Below, piece after piece: positions 8,633 to 18,670 of a stretch of DNA of 64,000 bases (position 1 is its first letter; every line of letters begins with the position of its first letter). The notes beneath the pieces are model-generated. The model was not told the DNA's origin. It made no database searches and saw nothing but the letters and a program-made list of their open reading frames with translations. Position numbers and translations under genes: made by a program. The stretch is from Kofleriaceae bacterium. GTDB taxonomy: Bacteria; Myxococcota_A; Polyangia; Haliangiales; Haliangiaceae. The stretch is from NCBI GenBank assembly GCA_018058095.1, contig JAGPCO010000006.1, positions 53,465 to 117,464 of the forward strand, written 5' to 3'.

Positions 8633-9346
8633 TTGCTCTCGAAAAAACGAGCCCGCGCCTTCTTCCTCGTCGGGACCGGTCTGTGTTCGGTCGCCTTCAT
8701 CGGCCTGACCGTCGATACCCTGGCCCGCGTTCCTGCCCAGACCCGCGCCGCCAGCATCACCCCGGCGGTCGAGCGCGGCAAGGACCTGTGGGACGAGTCC
8801 AACTGCATGGGCTGCCACACGCTGTTCGGCGAGGGCGCCTACTACGCCCCCGAGCTGACCAAGGTGTTCGACCGGCGTGGCCCAGTCTTCATCGACGCCA
8901 TGCTGGCCAATCCCGAGAAGATGTACCCGGGCCAGCGCAAGATGTGGAACTACCACTTCACCCCGGCGCAGCGCGCCGACCTGGTGGCGTTCTTCGAGTG
9001 GGCCGGTAAGGTCGACCTCAACGGCTTCCCGGCGCGGCCCTCGCTCGGTGCCGTCGCCACCATCGGCGCGAGCGGCGCCGCCGGGACCGCCAACCGGGCC
9101 AGCCGGCCCGACGTGTTCAACCAGCTGTGCCTGGCCTGCCACAAGCTCGGTGGTGAAGGTGGCGCGGTCGGGCCGGCCCTCGATGGCGTCGGCCTCCGCT
9201 TGCCGCGCGAGCAGATCGTGACCTGGCTGCACGACCCGCCCGCGGTCAAGCCTGGCACCGCGATGCCCAAGCTGCCGCTGACCGAGGGCCAGATCCAGGA
9301 GCTGGCCGCGTTCCTGTCGACCCAGACCACCGGAGGTGCGCCGTGA
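8633..9346 (+). CDS. norC: Nitric oxide reductase subunit C with an extra cytochrome c domain
   Basis: A 237-residue membrane-anchored cytochrome. One N-terminal helix (about 9-30) is followed by the NorC domain with C58-MG-CH62. A second domain holds C166-LA-CH170 and a late methionine ligand region (GTAMPKLPL). Ordinary NorC is about 150 residues with one heme; here a second class I cytochrome is appended, which could replace a soluble donor. The start is TTG, supported by TGGAGG seven bases upstream. Its stop overlaps the GTG start of norB. Confidence 0.9.
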   Translation: MLSKKRARAFFLVGTGLCSVAFIGLTVDTLARVPAQTRAASITPAVERGKDLWDESNCMGCHTLFGEGAYYAPELTKVFDRRGPVFIDAMLANPEKMYPGQRKMWNYHFTPAQRADLVAFFEWAGKVDLNGFPARPSLGAVATIGASGAAGTANRASRPDVFNQLCLACHKLGGEGGAVGPALDGVGLRLPREQIVTWLHDPPAVKPGTAMPKLPLTEGQIQELAAFLSTQTTGGAP

Positions 9347-10719
9347 AGTTCGAATCGCAACGCGTCGCCTGGTGGTTCTTCGCCACCTGCATGCTGCTGC
9401 TCGCGCTGCAGCTCGTGTACGGCCTGATCATGGGCTTCGCCCACGCTGGGCACGACGGGCTGCATGACGTCATCCCGTTCCACGTCGCGCGCGCGGTCCA
9501 CACCAACCTGCTGGTCATGTGGCTGCTGTCCGGCTTCATGGGCGCTGCCTACTTCATCATCCCCGAGGAGGCGAACCGGGAGCTGTACTGGCCCAAGCTG
9601 GCCTACATCCAGCTGGCGTCGTTCGTCGCCGTCGGCGTGACCGCGGTGATCGGCTTCCACTTCCAGTGGTGGGAGGGGCGCAAGTTCCTCGAGATCCCGC
9701 GACCGCTCGACTTCCTGGTCGTCGTCAACGTGCTGGCGTTCATCGCCAACATCGGCATGACGATCTGGAAGGGCCAGCGCATGACCACCACGTCGATGGT
9801 GCTGTTCTTCGGCCTGCTGATGGCGGCCTTGCTGTACCTGCCGGGCATGATCCCCACCACCAACCAGACGATGGACTCGTACTGGCGCTGGTGGGTGGTG
9901 CACCTCTGGGTCGAGGGCGTGTGGGAGCTGATCATGGGCGCCATCCTGTCGTTCCTCCTGATCAAGCTCACCGGCGTCGATCGAGAGGTCATCGAGAAGT
10001 GGCTCTACGTCATCGTCGGCTTCACCTTCCTGTCCGGTATCCTCGGCACCGGCCACCACTACTACTACATCGGTACGCCGCGCTATTGGCTCATCATCGG
10101 AGGGGCGTTCTCGGCCCTCGAGCCGATCGCCTTTCTCGGCATGGCGATCTACGCGATCACCATGGCGCGTCGCGGCGGTCGCGCCCACCCCAACCGGGTC
10201 GCGCTGCAGTGGACGGTCGGCTGCGCGGTGATGTCGTTCGTCGGCGCCGGCTTCCTCGGCTTCGCGCACACCCTGCCGCAGGTCAACATGTACACGCACG
10301 GCACCCTGGTGACGGCGATGCACGGGCACATGGCCTTCTGGGGCGCCTACGCCATGCTGGTCCTCGGCATCATCAGCTACGCCATGCCGCAGCTGACCGG
10401 CCGCCGACGCCACGACGCGCCGAGCGCGAGCTTCGCGTTCTGGACCAGCAACATCGGCATGATCGCCATGACGCTGGCGTTCGCCGTGGCCGGCATCAGC
10501 CAGGTCGTGCTCGAGCGGAGGATGGGCCTGGACTTCATCACCGTGCAGAAGGAGATCGAGGTCCACTTCTGGGGCCTCATCCTCGCGGCTTGCCTCTTCA
10601 TCCTCGGCATCGGCGCGTTCATCTACAACTTCATCCGGTTCGGCAAGCCGATCGGGGAGGTCGACCGGGAGCGCGCCGACGACGAGGGTTCGGCCGCGGC
10701 GGCAGCGGCCACCCCATGA
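9343..10719 (+). CDS. norB: Nitric oxide reductase subunit B
   Basis: A 458-residue integral membrane protein with about 12 helices, catalysing 2 NO to N2O. The heme-copper oxidase-like ligands are visible: FHVARAVHTNLLVMWLL (low-spin heme His), WWVVHLWVEGVWE (Fe-B His and the glutamate), GTGHHYY (Fe-B His pair) and HGTLVTAMHGHMAFWG (heme His pair). Its size matches cytochrome-c-dependent cNOR, consistent with the adjacent norC. GTG start inside the norC stop; norQ starts within its stop. Confidence 0.96.
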   Translation: MKFESQRVAWWFFATCMLLLALQLVYGLIMGFAHAGHDGLHDVIPFHVARAVHTNLLVMWLLSGFMGAAYFIIPEEANRELYWPKLAYIQLASFVAVGVTAVIGFHFQWWEGRKFLEIPRPLDFLVVVNVLAFIANIGMTIWKGQRMTTTSMVLFFGLLMAALLYLPGMIPTTNQTMDSYWRWWVVHLWVEGVWELIMGAILSFLLIKLTGVDREVIEKWLYVIVGFTFLSGILGTGHHYYYIGTPRYWLIIGGAFSALEPIAFLGMAIYAITMARRGGRAHPNRVALQWTVGCAVMSFVGAGFLGFAHTLPQVNMYTHGTLVTAMHGHMAFWGAYAMLVLGIISYAMPQLTGRRRHDAPSASFAFWTSNIGMIAMTLAFAVAGISQVVLERRMGLDFITVQKEIEVHFWGLILAACLFILGIGAFIYNFIRFGKPIGEVDRERADDEGSAAAAAATP

Positions 10720-11495
10720 GCGCCGCGCGGCCGTACTACCGGGAGGTCGGCGACGAGGTCGAGGCCTTCCGGGCCGCCCACAGCCGCGGCTTGCCGCTGC
10801 TGCTCAAGGGCCCGACCGGCTGCGGCAAGTCGCGCTTCGTCGAGGCGATGGCCGCGGCGCTCGACCGGCCGCTCATCACGGTCGCGTGTAACGACGAGAC
10901 CTCGGCGCCTGACCTGATCGGACGCTGGCTGATTCAGGGCGGCGACACCGTCTGGCAGGACGGCCCGGTCACGCGCGCGGTCAGAACCGGCGCGATCCTG
11001 TATCTCGACGAGGTCGCCGAGGCCCGCGATGACGTGATCGTGGTGTTGCACCCGCTGGCCGACCACCGGCGCGAGCTGTTCATCGACCGCCGCGACGAGA
11101 CGGTGCGGGCGGCGCCCGGGTTTCACCTGATCGCCAGCTACAACCCCGGCTACCGGCGTGGCCTCAAGGACCTCAAGGCCTCGACCCGGCAACGCTTCAT
11201 CGCGCTCGAGTTCACCTACCCCGGAGAGGCGGTCGAGGCCGAGATCGTCGCCGCCGAGGCCGGGATCGAACTCGGGCTGGCGCGAAAGCTGGTGGCGCTG
11301 GCGACCCGCATCCGCGCCCTCGACGGCGTCGGCCTGATCGAGACGGTGTCGACCAGGCTGCTGATCCACGCCGGCGCGTTGATCGCGGCCGGGGTGTCGC
11401 CGCGGCGCGCCGCCAAGGTCGCGCTGGCCGGCCCGCTGACCGACGACGTCGAGGCCGGTCGCGGCCTGCGCGACTTGATCGATCTGTCGCTGTAG
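10716..11495 (+). CDS. norQ: MoxR-type AAA+ ATPase NorQ
   Basis: A 259-residue AAA+ ATPase needed to activate NorCB. Walker A is GPTGCGKS (about 30-37); Walker B is ILYLDEVAEA; sensor 1 is LIASYNPGY. The ATG at 10716 overlaps the norB stop. NorQ works with NorD to insert the non-heme iron of NorB. Confidence 0.93.
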   Translation: MSAARPYYREVGDEVEAFRAAHSRGLPLLLKGPTGCGKSRFVEAMAAALDRPLITVACNDETSAPDLIGRWLIQGGDTVWQDGPVTRAVRTGAILYLDEVAEARDDVIVVLHPLADHRRELFIDRRDETVRAAPGFHLIASYNPGYRRGLKDLKASTRQRFIALEFTYPGEAVEAEIVAAEAGIELGLARKLVALATRIRALDGVGLIETVSTRLLIHAGALIAAGVSPRRAAKVALAGPLTDDVEAGRGLRDLIDLSL

Positions 11496-11519
11496 TGCGT
11501 CCTCGCCTCGGACTCGTCC

Positions 11520-13397
11520 ATGAGCACCGACCAGCGCATCTTCGATCGGTTGTGGACCTTCTTCAGCCGGCGTCGGCAGGAGCCGCCGGGCCACGAGCTG
11601 GGGCCCGAGGTGCGGCGGCTCGAGCTGGTGGCCAGCGCCGTGGCCGGCCGGCCGATGACGGTGATCGCGGCGCCCGGCCCCGGCGGGCTCCGCGGCGACA
11701 CCATCGTGGTGCCCTCGCGGATCCCGAGCAGCCTGGCTGGCGACGTCGACCTGGCGCTGGTCCGGGTGGCGCTGGCCAGCCTGGTCGCGCGTGACGCCGG
11801 GTCGCCGGCGCCGGCCACGTCGGGGTGGCAACGGGCGGTGCAGACCCATCGCGCGCTGTACCGGGCCCTCGCCACGGCCGAGCGCGAGTTGCCGCCGCTG
11901 CACGACCTGGTGCGGCGCGTGCTGCCGCGGGCCCTGGCGACGCGGGAGGTGCCGTCACGACGATCCGCGCCCGAGCACGCGCTCGAGGAGATCGGCCGGG
12001 TCGCGGTGGGAGGCGTGGTCGAGGACACGAACTGGGACGCGGCGATCCGGGCCTACCTCGACGGCGACCGGGCCGAGGCGCCGCCGGCATGGGCTTCGCG
12101 TCTGGCCGGCGCCGAGGGCGAGGTCTGGCCGCTGCTGGGCTGGCTCGAACCAGCCAGCCCGGCCGGCAGCGCCGCCGCTGGCGCCCTGGCCACCCCTTCG
12201 GGTGGCGGGCAGCAGCGTGACGGGCGGGCGCGCCCGTGGGCCAAGCGTCGCCAGCTCGACGAGCGGCGCATCGACCAGAACCCGCTGACGCACTCGTTCG
12301 AGAAGGTCCACACCCTCGAGAAGTACCAGGGTGGGCGCAAGCAGATCGATGGCAGCGACGAGCTGGCCGACCACGGCGCCGCGCTCGACGAGCTCGAGCT
12401 GGATGAGGTCGTGGTCTCGACCAGCGCCACCGCCGGCATCTACCGGGCCGAACTGCAGGGCACCCAGGCAGTGACCGCCAGCGCGGCGCCGGTCGCACCG
12501 TCCGTGCTTCGGTACGACGAATGGGATGACGCCGCCGGGCGCTATTTGCCCGGGCACTGCCACGTCCACCTCGGGGTCGGCGCGGACGCCGCACCGGCCC
12601 AGGTGGCGGCGGCCGCGGCTGCCGCCCGACACGAGTTCCGCGCCTCGCGGGCCCAGGTCCGGCGCGCCCTCTTGCGCCTGGTGCACGCCCCGGCCTGGGT
12701 CGGGCGTCAGCCCGACGGGCCCGAGCTCGACATCGACGCGGTGGTCGACCGGCGCGCCTGCCTGGCCAGCGGCCACAACGGCCCGACCGCGCTGTACCGG
12801 GCCCGGCCGCCGCGCCCGACCGAGCTGGCGGTCGCCTGCCTCATCGACCACAGCCTGTCGGCCGACGCCTGGGTCGCCAACCGTCGCGTGCTCGATGCCT
12901 CGGTGGCCGCGCTGCTGGCCCTCGGCGACGCGCTCGACGGCCTGCCGACCATCACGACGATGGATGGCTTCTGCAGCAACACCCACCTCGACTGCCGCAT
13001 CACCTCGATCAAGGCTCCGCTGGACCCATGGGCCCGCGCGGTGCCGCGCCTGTTCGGGCTGGTCCCGCAGGGCTACACCCGGATCGGCCCGGCCATCCGG
13101 CACGGGGCCGCCACGCTGGCCGATCTGCCGGCGCGCCGACGGCTGCTGATCGTGCTGTCGGATGGTCGCCCGACCGACTTCGACCGGTACGAGGGGCGCC
13201 ACGGCACCGCCGATGTTCACCGCGCCGTGCTCGAGGCGGACCGTGACGGCATCACCACCCACTGCGTCGCGCTCGATCCCCGCGCCTCGGCGCCGCTGGC
13301 CCGGATGTTCGGGCCGCGCGGCTACACCCTCATCCCGCGCCCGGCGGCCCTGGCCGACGCCCTCGGCGTCTTGACGACACAGGCACTGGCCCGGTAG
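11520..13397 (+). CDS. norD: NorD, VWA-domain activation protein
   Basis: A 625-residue cytoplasmic protein. The C-terminal von Willebrand A domain (about 435-620) has a MIDAS of the form CLIDHSLSAD, with ...LIVLSDGRPTDFDRYEG as the later metal-binding strand. The N-terminal two thirds is the helical NorD region. NorD pairs with NorQ as a chelatase-like system. It begins 24 bp after norQ and ends the operon. Confidence 0.92.
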   Translation: MSTDQRIFDRLWTFFSRRRQEPPGHELGPEVRRLELVASAVAGRPMTVIAAPGPGGLRGDTIVVPSRIPSSLAGDVDLALVRVALASLVARDAGSPAPATSGWQRAVQTHRALYRALATAERELPPLHDLVRRVLPRALATREVPSRRSAPEHALEEIGRVAVGGVVEDTNWDAAIRAYLDGDRAEAPPAWASRLAGAEGEVWPLLGWLEPASPAGSAAAGALATPSGGGQQRDGRARPWAKRRQLDERRIDQNPLTHSFEKVHTLEKYQGGRKQIDGSDELADHGAALDELELDEVVVSTSATAGIYRAELQGTQAVTASAAPVAPSVLRYDEWDDAAGRYLPGHCHVHLGVGADAAPAQVAAAAAAARHEFRASRAQVRRALLRLVHAPAWVGRQPDGPELDIDAVVDRRACLASGHNGPTALYRARPPRPTELAVACLIDHSLSADAWVANRRVLDASVAALLALGDALDGLPTITTMDGFCSNTHLDCRITSIKAPLDPWARAVPRLFGLVPQGYTRIGPAIRHGAATLADLPARRRLLIVLSDGRPTDFDRYEGRHGTADVHRAVLEADRDGITTHCVALDPRASAPLARMFGPRGYTLIPRPAALADALGVLTTQALAR

Positions 13398-13501
13398 ATA
13401 CGCCCGATCGCCTACGCTGCTGACCCGAGTGACGTCGACCGACGCCGTACGCCGTCGCGCGAGGACGACCGTCGATGCTGTGTTGTGCGGTAGCATGGGC
13501 C

Positions 13502-14950
13502 ATGGCTGGGATCGACGTGTGTTCGCGAGTGTTGTGGGTGACGTTGCTGGCCGAGCCGCTGCTGGGCGCCGGCTGCTTCAAGGTCGACGTCGGCAACTGC
13601 ACCGTGGCCTGTGCGACGTCGGTCGACTGCCCGGGCAGCCTGGTCTGTACCCCGCGTGGTCTGTGCGGCGCCGAGCTCGCCGCATGTGATGGCACCGGCG
13701 ACGGGCCGGTCAGCGACGCCCGGGTCGACGCCACCCCGACCTCGGTCTCGGTCCAGGTCCTGACCATGACCGGCGACGGCCTGCCCGACACCAGCGCGCG
13801 CGTGGTGTTCGAGCTGACCGGCGGCGGGTTCGCCGACCTCGGCGTCGACGCGCAGGGGTTCGTGAGCTCGGAGATGGTGATGGGGGGCGCGGTCACGGTG
13901 ATCCGCGAGGTCGGCAACGAGGCCCGGCTGCACACCGTCATGCAGGTCATGCCGGGCGCGAGCCTCACGTTTGGCCTGCCGCGGTCGCCCGCCGTCGACG
14001 CCGCGACCTCGGCCGCGATGACCGCGACCATCACCCCGCTGCCGTCCGGGACCGGCCACGCGGTGGCCACGCCGTGCGGGAAGCTCCAGCTCGGCACGAT
14101 GTCGTCTGCCACCCTGGTCTTCCGGCCGACGTGCCAGCGCAACCCCTTCCCGCTGTTCGCCCACGGGATCAACAGCAGCGGGACCCAGCAGTTCGTGTTC
14201 CTCGACCAGGTCGCGCTGACCGACGGCGGCACGGTCACCGTCCCCAACGCCTGGATGCCCATGTCGGTGTTCGGCGCGCTGTTCAGCATGGTGCCGCCGG
14301 AGGTGACGGCGATCAGCCTGAACCACTTCGTCCGGTTCGGCGCGTTCGATGCGCACGATGACCACGCCTTCGCCGCGACCGCTGGCGCGTCGACCGTGAA
14401 CATGTCCACCGTCGCGCCGGTCGCGGTCGGGGAGAGCACGCGCGACAACGTCCACTTCCTGCACTCGTCCGGTCTGCAGACCCAGGTGCTGAGCCAGACC
14501 CGGCCCGGCTCGGCCGCGACGGTCGGCGCCAGCTTCGCGGCGATCAAGGTGCCGTGGATCGTGACGACCAGCCTGAGCGTCGGGACGATCGACATGGCCT
14601 GGGCGGAGGAAGGCACCGAGGCCTCGGACGGCCGCACCGCCGAGTGGCACGGCGACTGGTCCAATGGCAGCGGAGGAACGCGGGACGTCACCTGGTTCGT
14701 GACCCTGCCACCCGGCGAGATGTCGATCGCGCTGCCGTCGCTGCCGGCCGCCTACGACCGCCTGGTGCCCGACCGGAACACGCCGGTGCGGATCGGCGCC
14801 AGCCACGTCACCGCGACCGAGATCGACGTCGTCACCAGCTACGCCGACTTCATCCGCTTCCCCGACGCCCACACCGTCTTCGAAGACGTCCCGCTCGGCA
14901 TCTATCCGACGGCGGTCCGCCGCGTCCAGGCCCTGACCCGCGAGCTGTGA
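13502..14950 (+). CDS. Predicted lipoprotein, unknown function
   Basis: A 482-residue protein whose N-terminus (VLWVTLLAEPLLGAGC) ends in a lipobox, followed by a Cys-rich motif (CTVACATSVDCPGSLVCTP) common in myxobacterial surface lipoproteins. The rest looks like beta-sandwich modules, with no catalytic motif found. ATG at 13475 is also in frame; 13502 places the signal better. The next gene starts three bases after its stop. Confidence 0.6.
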   Translation: MAGIDVCSRVLWVTLLAEPLLGAGCFKVDVGNCTVACATSVDCPGSLVCTPRGLCGAELAACDGTGDGPVSDARVDATPTSVSVQVLTMTGDGLPDTSARVVFELTGGGFADLGVDAQGFVSSEMVMGGAVTVIREVGNEARLHTVMQVMPGASLTFGLPRSPAVDAATSAAMTATITPLPSGTGHAVATPCGKLQLGTMSSATLVFRPTCQRNPFPLFAHGINSSGTQQFVFLDQVALTDGGTVTVPNAWMPMSVFGALFSMVPPEVTAISLNHFVRFGAFDAHDDHAFAATAGASTVNMSTVAPVAVGESTRDNVHFLHSSGLQTQVLSQTRPGSAATVGASFAAIKVPWIVTTSLSVGTIDMAWAEEGTEASDGRTAEWHGDWSNGSGGTRDVTWFVTLPPGEMSIALPSLPAAYDRLVPDRNTPVRIGASHVTATEIDVVTSYADFIRFPDAHTVFEDVPLGIYPTAVRRVQALTREL

Positions 14951-14952
14951 CC

Positions 14953-15489
14953 ATGAGCACCCCCATCACGCCGGACCAGATCAAGCGCCACACCCAGCAG
15001 TACCCGGTCGAGGCCAGCGGCGGCTGTCAGTGCGGCGCCGTGCGCTACCACGTCACGGCGATGATGGACAACGCCCACGTCTGCCACTGCCGGATGTGCC
15101 AGAAGGCCGTCGGTGGCCCGTTCGCGTCGCTGGCGGCGGCGCCACGCGCCGCCCTGACCTGGACCCGCGGCACCCCGGCGGTGTTCCACAGCTCGGCCCA
15201 GGTCGCGCGCGGCTTCTGCCGCGACTGCGGCACGCCGCTGTTCTACGACTACCTGGGCGGCAAGACCGTCAACCTCACCATCGGCTCGTTCGACGATCCC
15301 GACCTGTTCCCGCCCCACACCCAGTTCGGCCTCGAGGGGCGCCGGGCCTGGTGGGCCTCGCTGCCGGCCGCGGCCGAGGCCGGCGCGACGGAGACGACCA
15401 TGGCCAGCGTCGCCGCCGCCATCGCCGCCAGCAACCACCAGCACCCGGATCGTGACACCGACGTGTGGCCGATCGACCCGCGGCGCTGA
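14953..15489 (+). CDS. GFA-domain protein (glutathione-dependent formaldehyde-activating-like)
   Basis: A 178-residue protein with the zinc-binding GFA fold: GGCQCGAVRY, CHCRMCQKAVGGPFAS and RGFCRDCGTPLFY provide the conserved Cys pairs. Members bind structural and catalytic zinc; few have proven substrates, so the name should not be read as proof of formaldehyde metabolism. It probably forms a short unit with the lipoprotein upstream. Confidence 0.88.
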   Translation: MSTPITPDQIKRHTQQYPVEASGGCQCGAVRYHVTAMMDNAHVCHCRMCQKAVGGPFASLAAAPRAALTWTRGTPAVFHSSAQVARGFCRDCGTPLFYDYLGGKTVNLTIGSFDDPDLFPPHTQFGLEGRRAWWASLPAAAEAGATETTMASVAAAIAASNHQHPDRDTDVWPIDPRR

Positions 15490-15496
15490 CGCCCGG

Positions 15497-17731
15497 TCAG
15501 CGCTCGAGCGTCTTCATCAGCGCCGCGTAGGTGGTCGCGGCCACCTCCAGCGGATCGGTCGGGCTCAGCCCCATGTACGACTGCGACGCGAACACCACCG
15601 GCGCGTCGCCGCCGGTGGCCTTGGTCATGTCGACGTACAGCGTGCCGTCGACGCCGATCTCGCGATAGCTGTCGAGTGCCCCGTTCATCCCGACCACGCC
15701 GAACGGGATCCACTGCCCGGCCTCGACCTGGTCCATGGCGTCACCGGCGACGTGGTACTCGGCGATCTGCAGGACCCGGTCGCTCTGGTCGGCGCGGTAC
15801 TCGTCGACGAAGGTGTACCAGTCGAACAGCGCGACCGGCCGGCGCTCGCCGGCCAGCATCAGGGTGGTCTCCTCGTCGACCAGGCCGGCCAGCTTGCCCT
15901 TGGTCAGCGCCACGAAGGCCTCTCGCTGCCTGGCCTTGGCCGCGGCTTTGGCCTCGGCGGCGGCGTCGGTCTTGGTCGGCTTGGTCTTGCCGGCGGTGGG
16001 CTTGGCCGCCTTGGGCTCGGGCGCTGCCGGCTTGCCTCCGGCCTTGGCGGCGGCAGGCAGGTACTTCGCGCCCTTGCTCGCCATCCACGCCTGCAGGTCC
16101 TTCTGACTGCCCTTGGAGGCCACGAAGCCGGCGGCCTGCAGCTTGTGGATCATCGCCACGAAGCCGGCCTTGTCGTTGACCTCGTGGAAGCGCTGCGAGG
16201 CGGTCTCGTACATCTTGTCGAGCGGCCTCTGCCCCCATCCGTCGACCACGTCGCGCTCGGCGCCGGCCGCCAGCAGCACGTCGACCAGCTCGAGCTCACC
16301 GCCGAGCTTGTAGAAGCTGCACAGCTCGAAGATCGGCGTCTCGCCTCGGTCGGTCCTGGCGTTGACGTTGGCCCCGCGCGCGAGCAGGCGCGCGACCACG
16401 CGGTCGCGCTCGGCGCCCTTGCCGAAGTTCAGCACCAGATGCAGCGCGGACGTCCCATCGGCCGAGCGGACGTTGACGTCGAGGGGCTGGTGCCCGAGCA
16501 GCAGGTCGACGACCTTGGGTGACACACCGCGGGCCATGGCGACGTGCAGCGCGGCCACGCCGGACAGGCCGCTGTCGCCCCAGCGCTTGCCGCTGGTGGC
16601 GTCGACGGCGCATGGGTCGGCGCCTCGGGCCAGCAGGGTAGCCACCTGGTCTGCGTCGTCGGCGGCCACCGCCCCCAGCAACGCGAGGGTGTCGGCGCTG
16701 GCCGGCCGGGTGGTGCGCTTGAGGATGACCTCCTTGCACTCACGCGTCGCGACGTCGAGCACCGTCTTGCCGGCCTTGTTGGTCAACGTGGGATCCGCGT
16801 TGCGGTCGAGCAGCAGGTCGACCGTCTTGAGCGCGCCGTTGTAGCCGTCGCCGGCGGCCCGGTGCAGCAGCGTGTTGCCCTTGCCGTCACGCAGGTCGAG
16901 CGGCACGCCGCCATCGAGGAACAGCCGCATCGGCGCGGCGTTGCCGTGGCGCGCGACCAGGTGCGCCGGCGTCTCGCCGTCAGCGTCGGCCACGGTCGGA
17001 TCGGCCCCGGCCCCGAGCAGCAGCGTGAACAGCTCCGCGAGTTCACCGTGGCCGGCGATGCGTCGCAGCGGCGTCAGCCCCTCGACCTCGGCGCGGGCGT
17101 CGGCGCCGCCCGCGAGCAGGTCGGCCACCCGGGCCGCGCAGCCGTCCTGGTGCCAGTCGCCCAGGACCTTGGCCAGGCGCTCGTTCTTCTTCGCCTGCGG
17201 CAGCTGGGCGAACGGCACGTACGTCACCTTGGCGCCCTTGCTGGCGAAGTAGGTGATCACGTCCTGCCGCTCGTGCTCGACCGCGGCATCGATCGGCGTC
17301 TCACCCTGGTTGTTCTTGGCGGTCAGCTTGGCCCCGGCCTCGACCAGCAGGCGGATGATCGCCAGCGGTGTGCCCTTGTTGACGGCGAAGCGCAACACGC
17401 TGTCCCCGATGAAGTTGAAGCGGGCCAGCTCGGGATCGACCTTGCCCAGCATCGTGGCCACGCGCGGCTCATCACCGTCCCGCACCGCGGCGCACAGCTC
17501 GCGGAACAGCTTCTCGGTCTTGGCGTCGGGCTTGGCGGGCTTCGTGCCCTTGGCTGCGGGCTTGGCGGCCTTGGCGACGGGCTTGGCCGGCTTGGCCGGC
17601 TTGACGGCGGGCTTGGCGGCCTTCGCGGGCTTGGCGGCCTTCGCGGGCTTGGCGGCCTTGGCGACGGGCTTGGCGGGCTTGGCGGGCTTGGCGGGCTTGG
17701 CGGCCTTGGCGGGCTTGGTCTTCTTGGCCAT
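15497..17731 (-). CDS. Ankyrin-repeat protein with Lys/Ala/Pro-rich N-terminus and SMI1/KNR4-like C-terminus
   Basis: A 744-residue protein. Residues 1-70 are a basic low-complexity tail of AKPAKP units. Ankyrin repeats fill about 75-545 (for example GETPIDAAVEHERQDVITYF, DGETPAHLVARHGNAAPMRL, GKGNTLLHRAAGDGY-type, DRGETPIFELCSF). A second AKP-rich linker follows. The last 130 or so residues (VALFDWYTFVDEY, ending in WIPFGVVGMNG and VAATTYAALMKTL) resemble SMI1/KNR4 domains seen in toxin-immunity settings. The basic tails suggest contact with nucleic acid or membranes. No signal peptide. Function unknown. Confidence 0.75.
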   Translation of the reverse strand: MAKKTKPAKAAKPAKPAKPAKPVAKAAKPAKAAKPAKAAKPAVKPAKPAKPVAKAAKPAAKGTKPAKPDAKTEKLFRELCAAVRDGDEPRVATMLGKVDPELARFNFIGDSVLRFAVNKGTPLAIIRLLVEAGAKLTAKNNQGETPIDAAVEHERQDVITYFASKGAKVTYVPFAQLPQAKKNERLAKVLGDWHQDGCAARVADLLAGGADARAEVEGLTPLRRIAGHGELAELFTLLLGAGADPTVADADGETPAHLVARHGNAAPMRLFLDGGVPLDLRDGKGNTLLHRAAGDGYNGALKTVDLLLDRNADPTLTNKAGKTVLDVATRECKEVILKRTTRPASADTLALLGAVAADDADQVATLLARGADPCAVDATSGKRWGDSGLSGVAALHVAMARGVSPKVVDLLLGHQPLDVNVRSADGTSALHLVLNFGKGAERDRVVARLLARGANVNARTDRGETPIFELCSFYKLGGELELVDVLLAAGAERDVVDGWGQRPLDKMYETASQRFHEVNDKAGFVAMIHKLQAAGFVASKGSQKDLQAWMASKGAKYLPAAAKAGGKPAAPEPKAAKPTAGKTKPTKTDAAAEAKAAAKARQREAFVALTKGKLAGLVDEETTLMLAGERRPVALFDWYTFVDEYRADQSDRVLQIAEYHVAGDAMDQVEAGQWIPFGVVGMNGALDSYREIGVDGTLYVDMTKATGGDAPVVFASQSYMGLSPTDPLEVAATTYAALMKTLER

Positions 17732-17887
17732 CGATCGCGAGCCTACCGCGAGCGGCGTGAGCGTGCCTGGAGGTCGAAACGTTCCCAGCCTGGTGATCCG
17801 GACTGGTGTCTACTCGGTGCTCGACCGCGCTCAATCCCGTAGTGTTGCTCCGAGCACCTTCGCTGATCTAGTCTGGCACGCCGCACG

Positions 17888-18670
17888 ATGGCCCCTTCCT
17901 CACGTCGCTTGCACATCGACCTGGTCGCCGGCGAGCGTCTGTACGAACCGGCGCAGCTGCGGTCCGTGCTGGAGCCGCTCCTGCAGCACCACACGCTGCG
18001 GCCCGAGACCTGGGGCCTGAGCGAGCGGGGTGGCCAGGAGGTGGATGTCGAGGCCATGACCCGTGCTGTGGACGGGAGACCCTCCACCCGCCTGATGAGC
18101 CTGAAGCGCAAGAAGGCGCTGGCCAGCGAGGCCTTCGTGTCCCTGGGCGAACAACCGCAGGTGGTCGTGAAGGTCGCGTCACGCGATGTGTCACGGGACG
18201 GCCCGGTGTGTGTACGCCTGGCCGATGCCATGGCCGAGGTGTTTCAGCCCGACATCGGCTGGGTACATGCGTTCTTCGACAACGATCCGCCCCTCACAGA
18301 TGAGCGCAGTCTGGCGTGGTGGACGATGGATCAGCTGGTCGACGGACATCGGCGTGGCTACGGCCATTCGGGCCCGGGCGGCCTCGGCATGGTGACCTAC
18401 CTCGGAGTCCGCTGGGCTGGTCGGCTTGGCCCTGCGCTCGGCCGAGTCCCCGGCGTTCTGTGCGAGCCGCTCGCATGGGGTGGTCTGCGTGTGAACCTGT
18501 CCGAGGCGGTGTTCGACGCGCCCGACGATCGCCTGGCCGATCAATGGCGACAGGCGATGGACCGCGTGCAGGACCAGCAGGTCTTTGCGAAAGCCAGCGT
18601 GAGGGCCGACGGGGCCACGTCCTTCGCCCGTTCACCGGGGTTCGACTGGCCGCCCCAGTACCGCCCATGA
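17888..18670 (+). CDS. Unassigned protein coupled to a pentapeptide-repeat gene
   Basis: A 260-residue soluble protein with no signal peptide. It has a conserved-looking core (VTYLGVRWAGRLGPALG, then LCEPLAWGGLRVNLSEAVFD) and an acidic middle. Its size and lack of catalytic motifs recall immunity proteins of polymorphic toxin systems, but I cannot assign a family. Its stop overlaps the ATG of the pentapeptide-repeat gene, so the two are made together. GC at the third position is a little lower than in neighbours, which hints at acquisition. Confidence 0.6.
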   Translation: MAPSSRRLHIDLVAGERLYEPAQLRSVLEPLLQHHTLRPETWGLSERGGQEVDVEAMTRAVDGRPSTRLMSLKRKKALASEAFVSLGEQPQVVVKVASRDVSRDGPVCVRLADAMAEVFQPDIGWVHAFFDNDPPLTDERSLAWWTMDQLVDGHRRGYGHSGPGGLGMVTYLGVRWAGRLGPALGRVPGVLCEPLAWGGLRVNLSEAVFDAPDDRLADQWRQAMDRVQDQQVFAKASVRADGATSFARSPGFDWPPQYRP

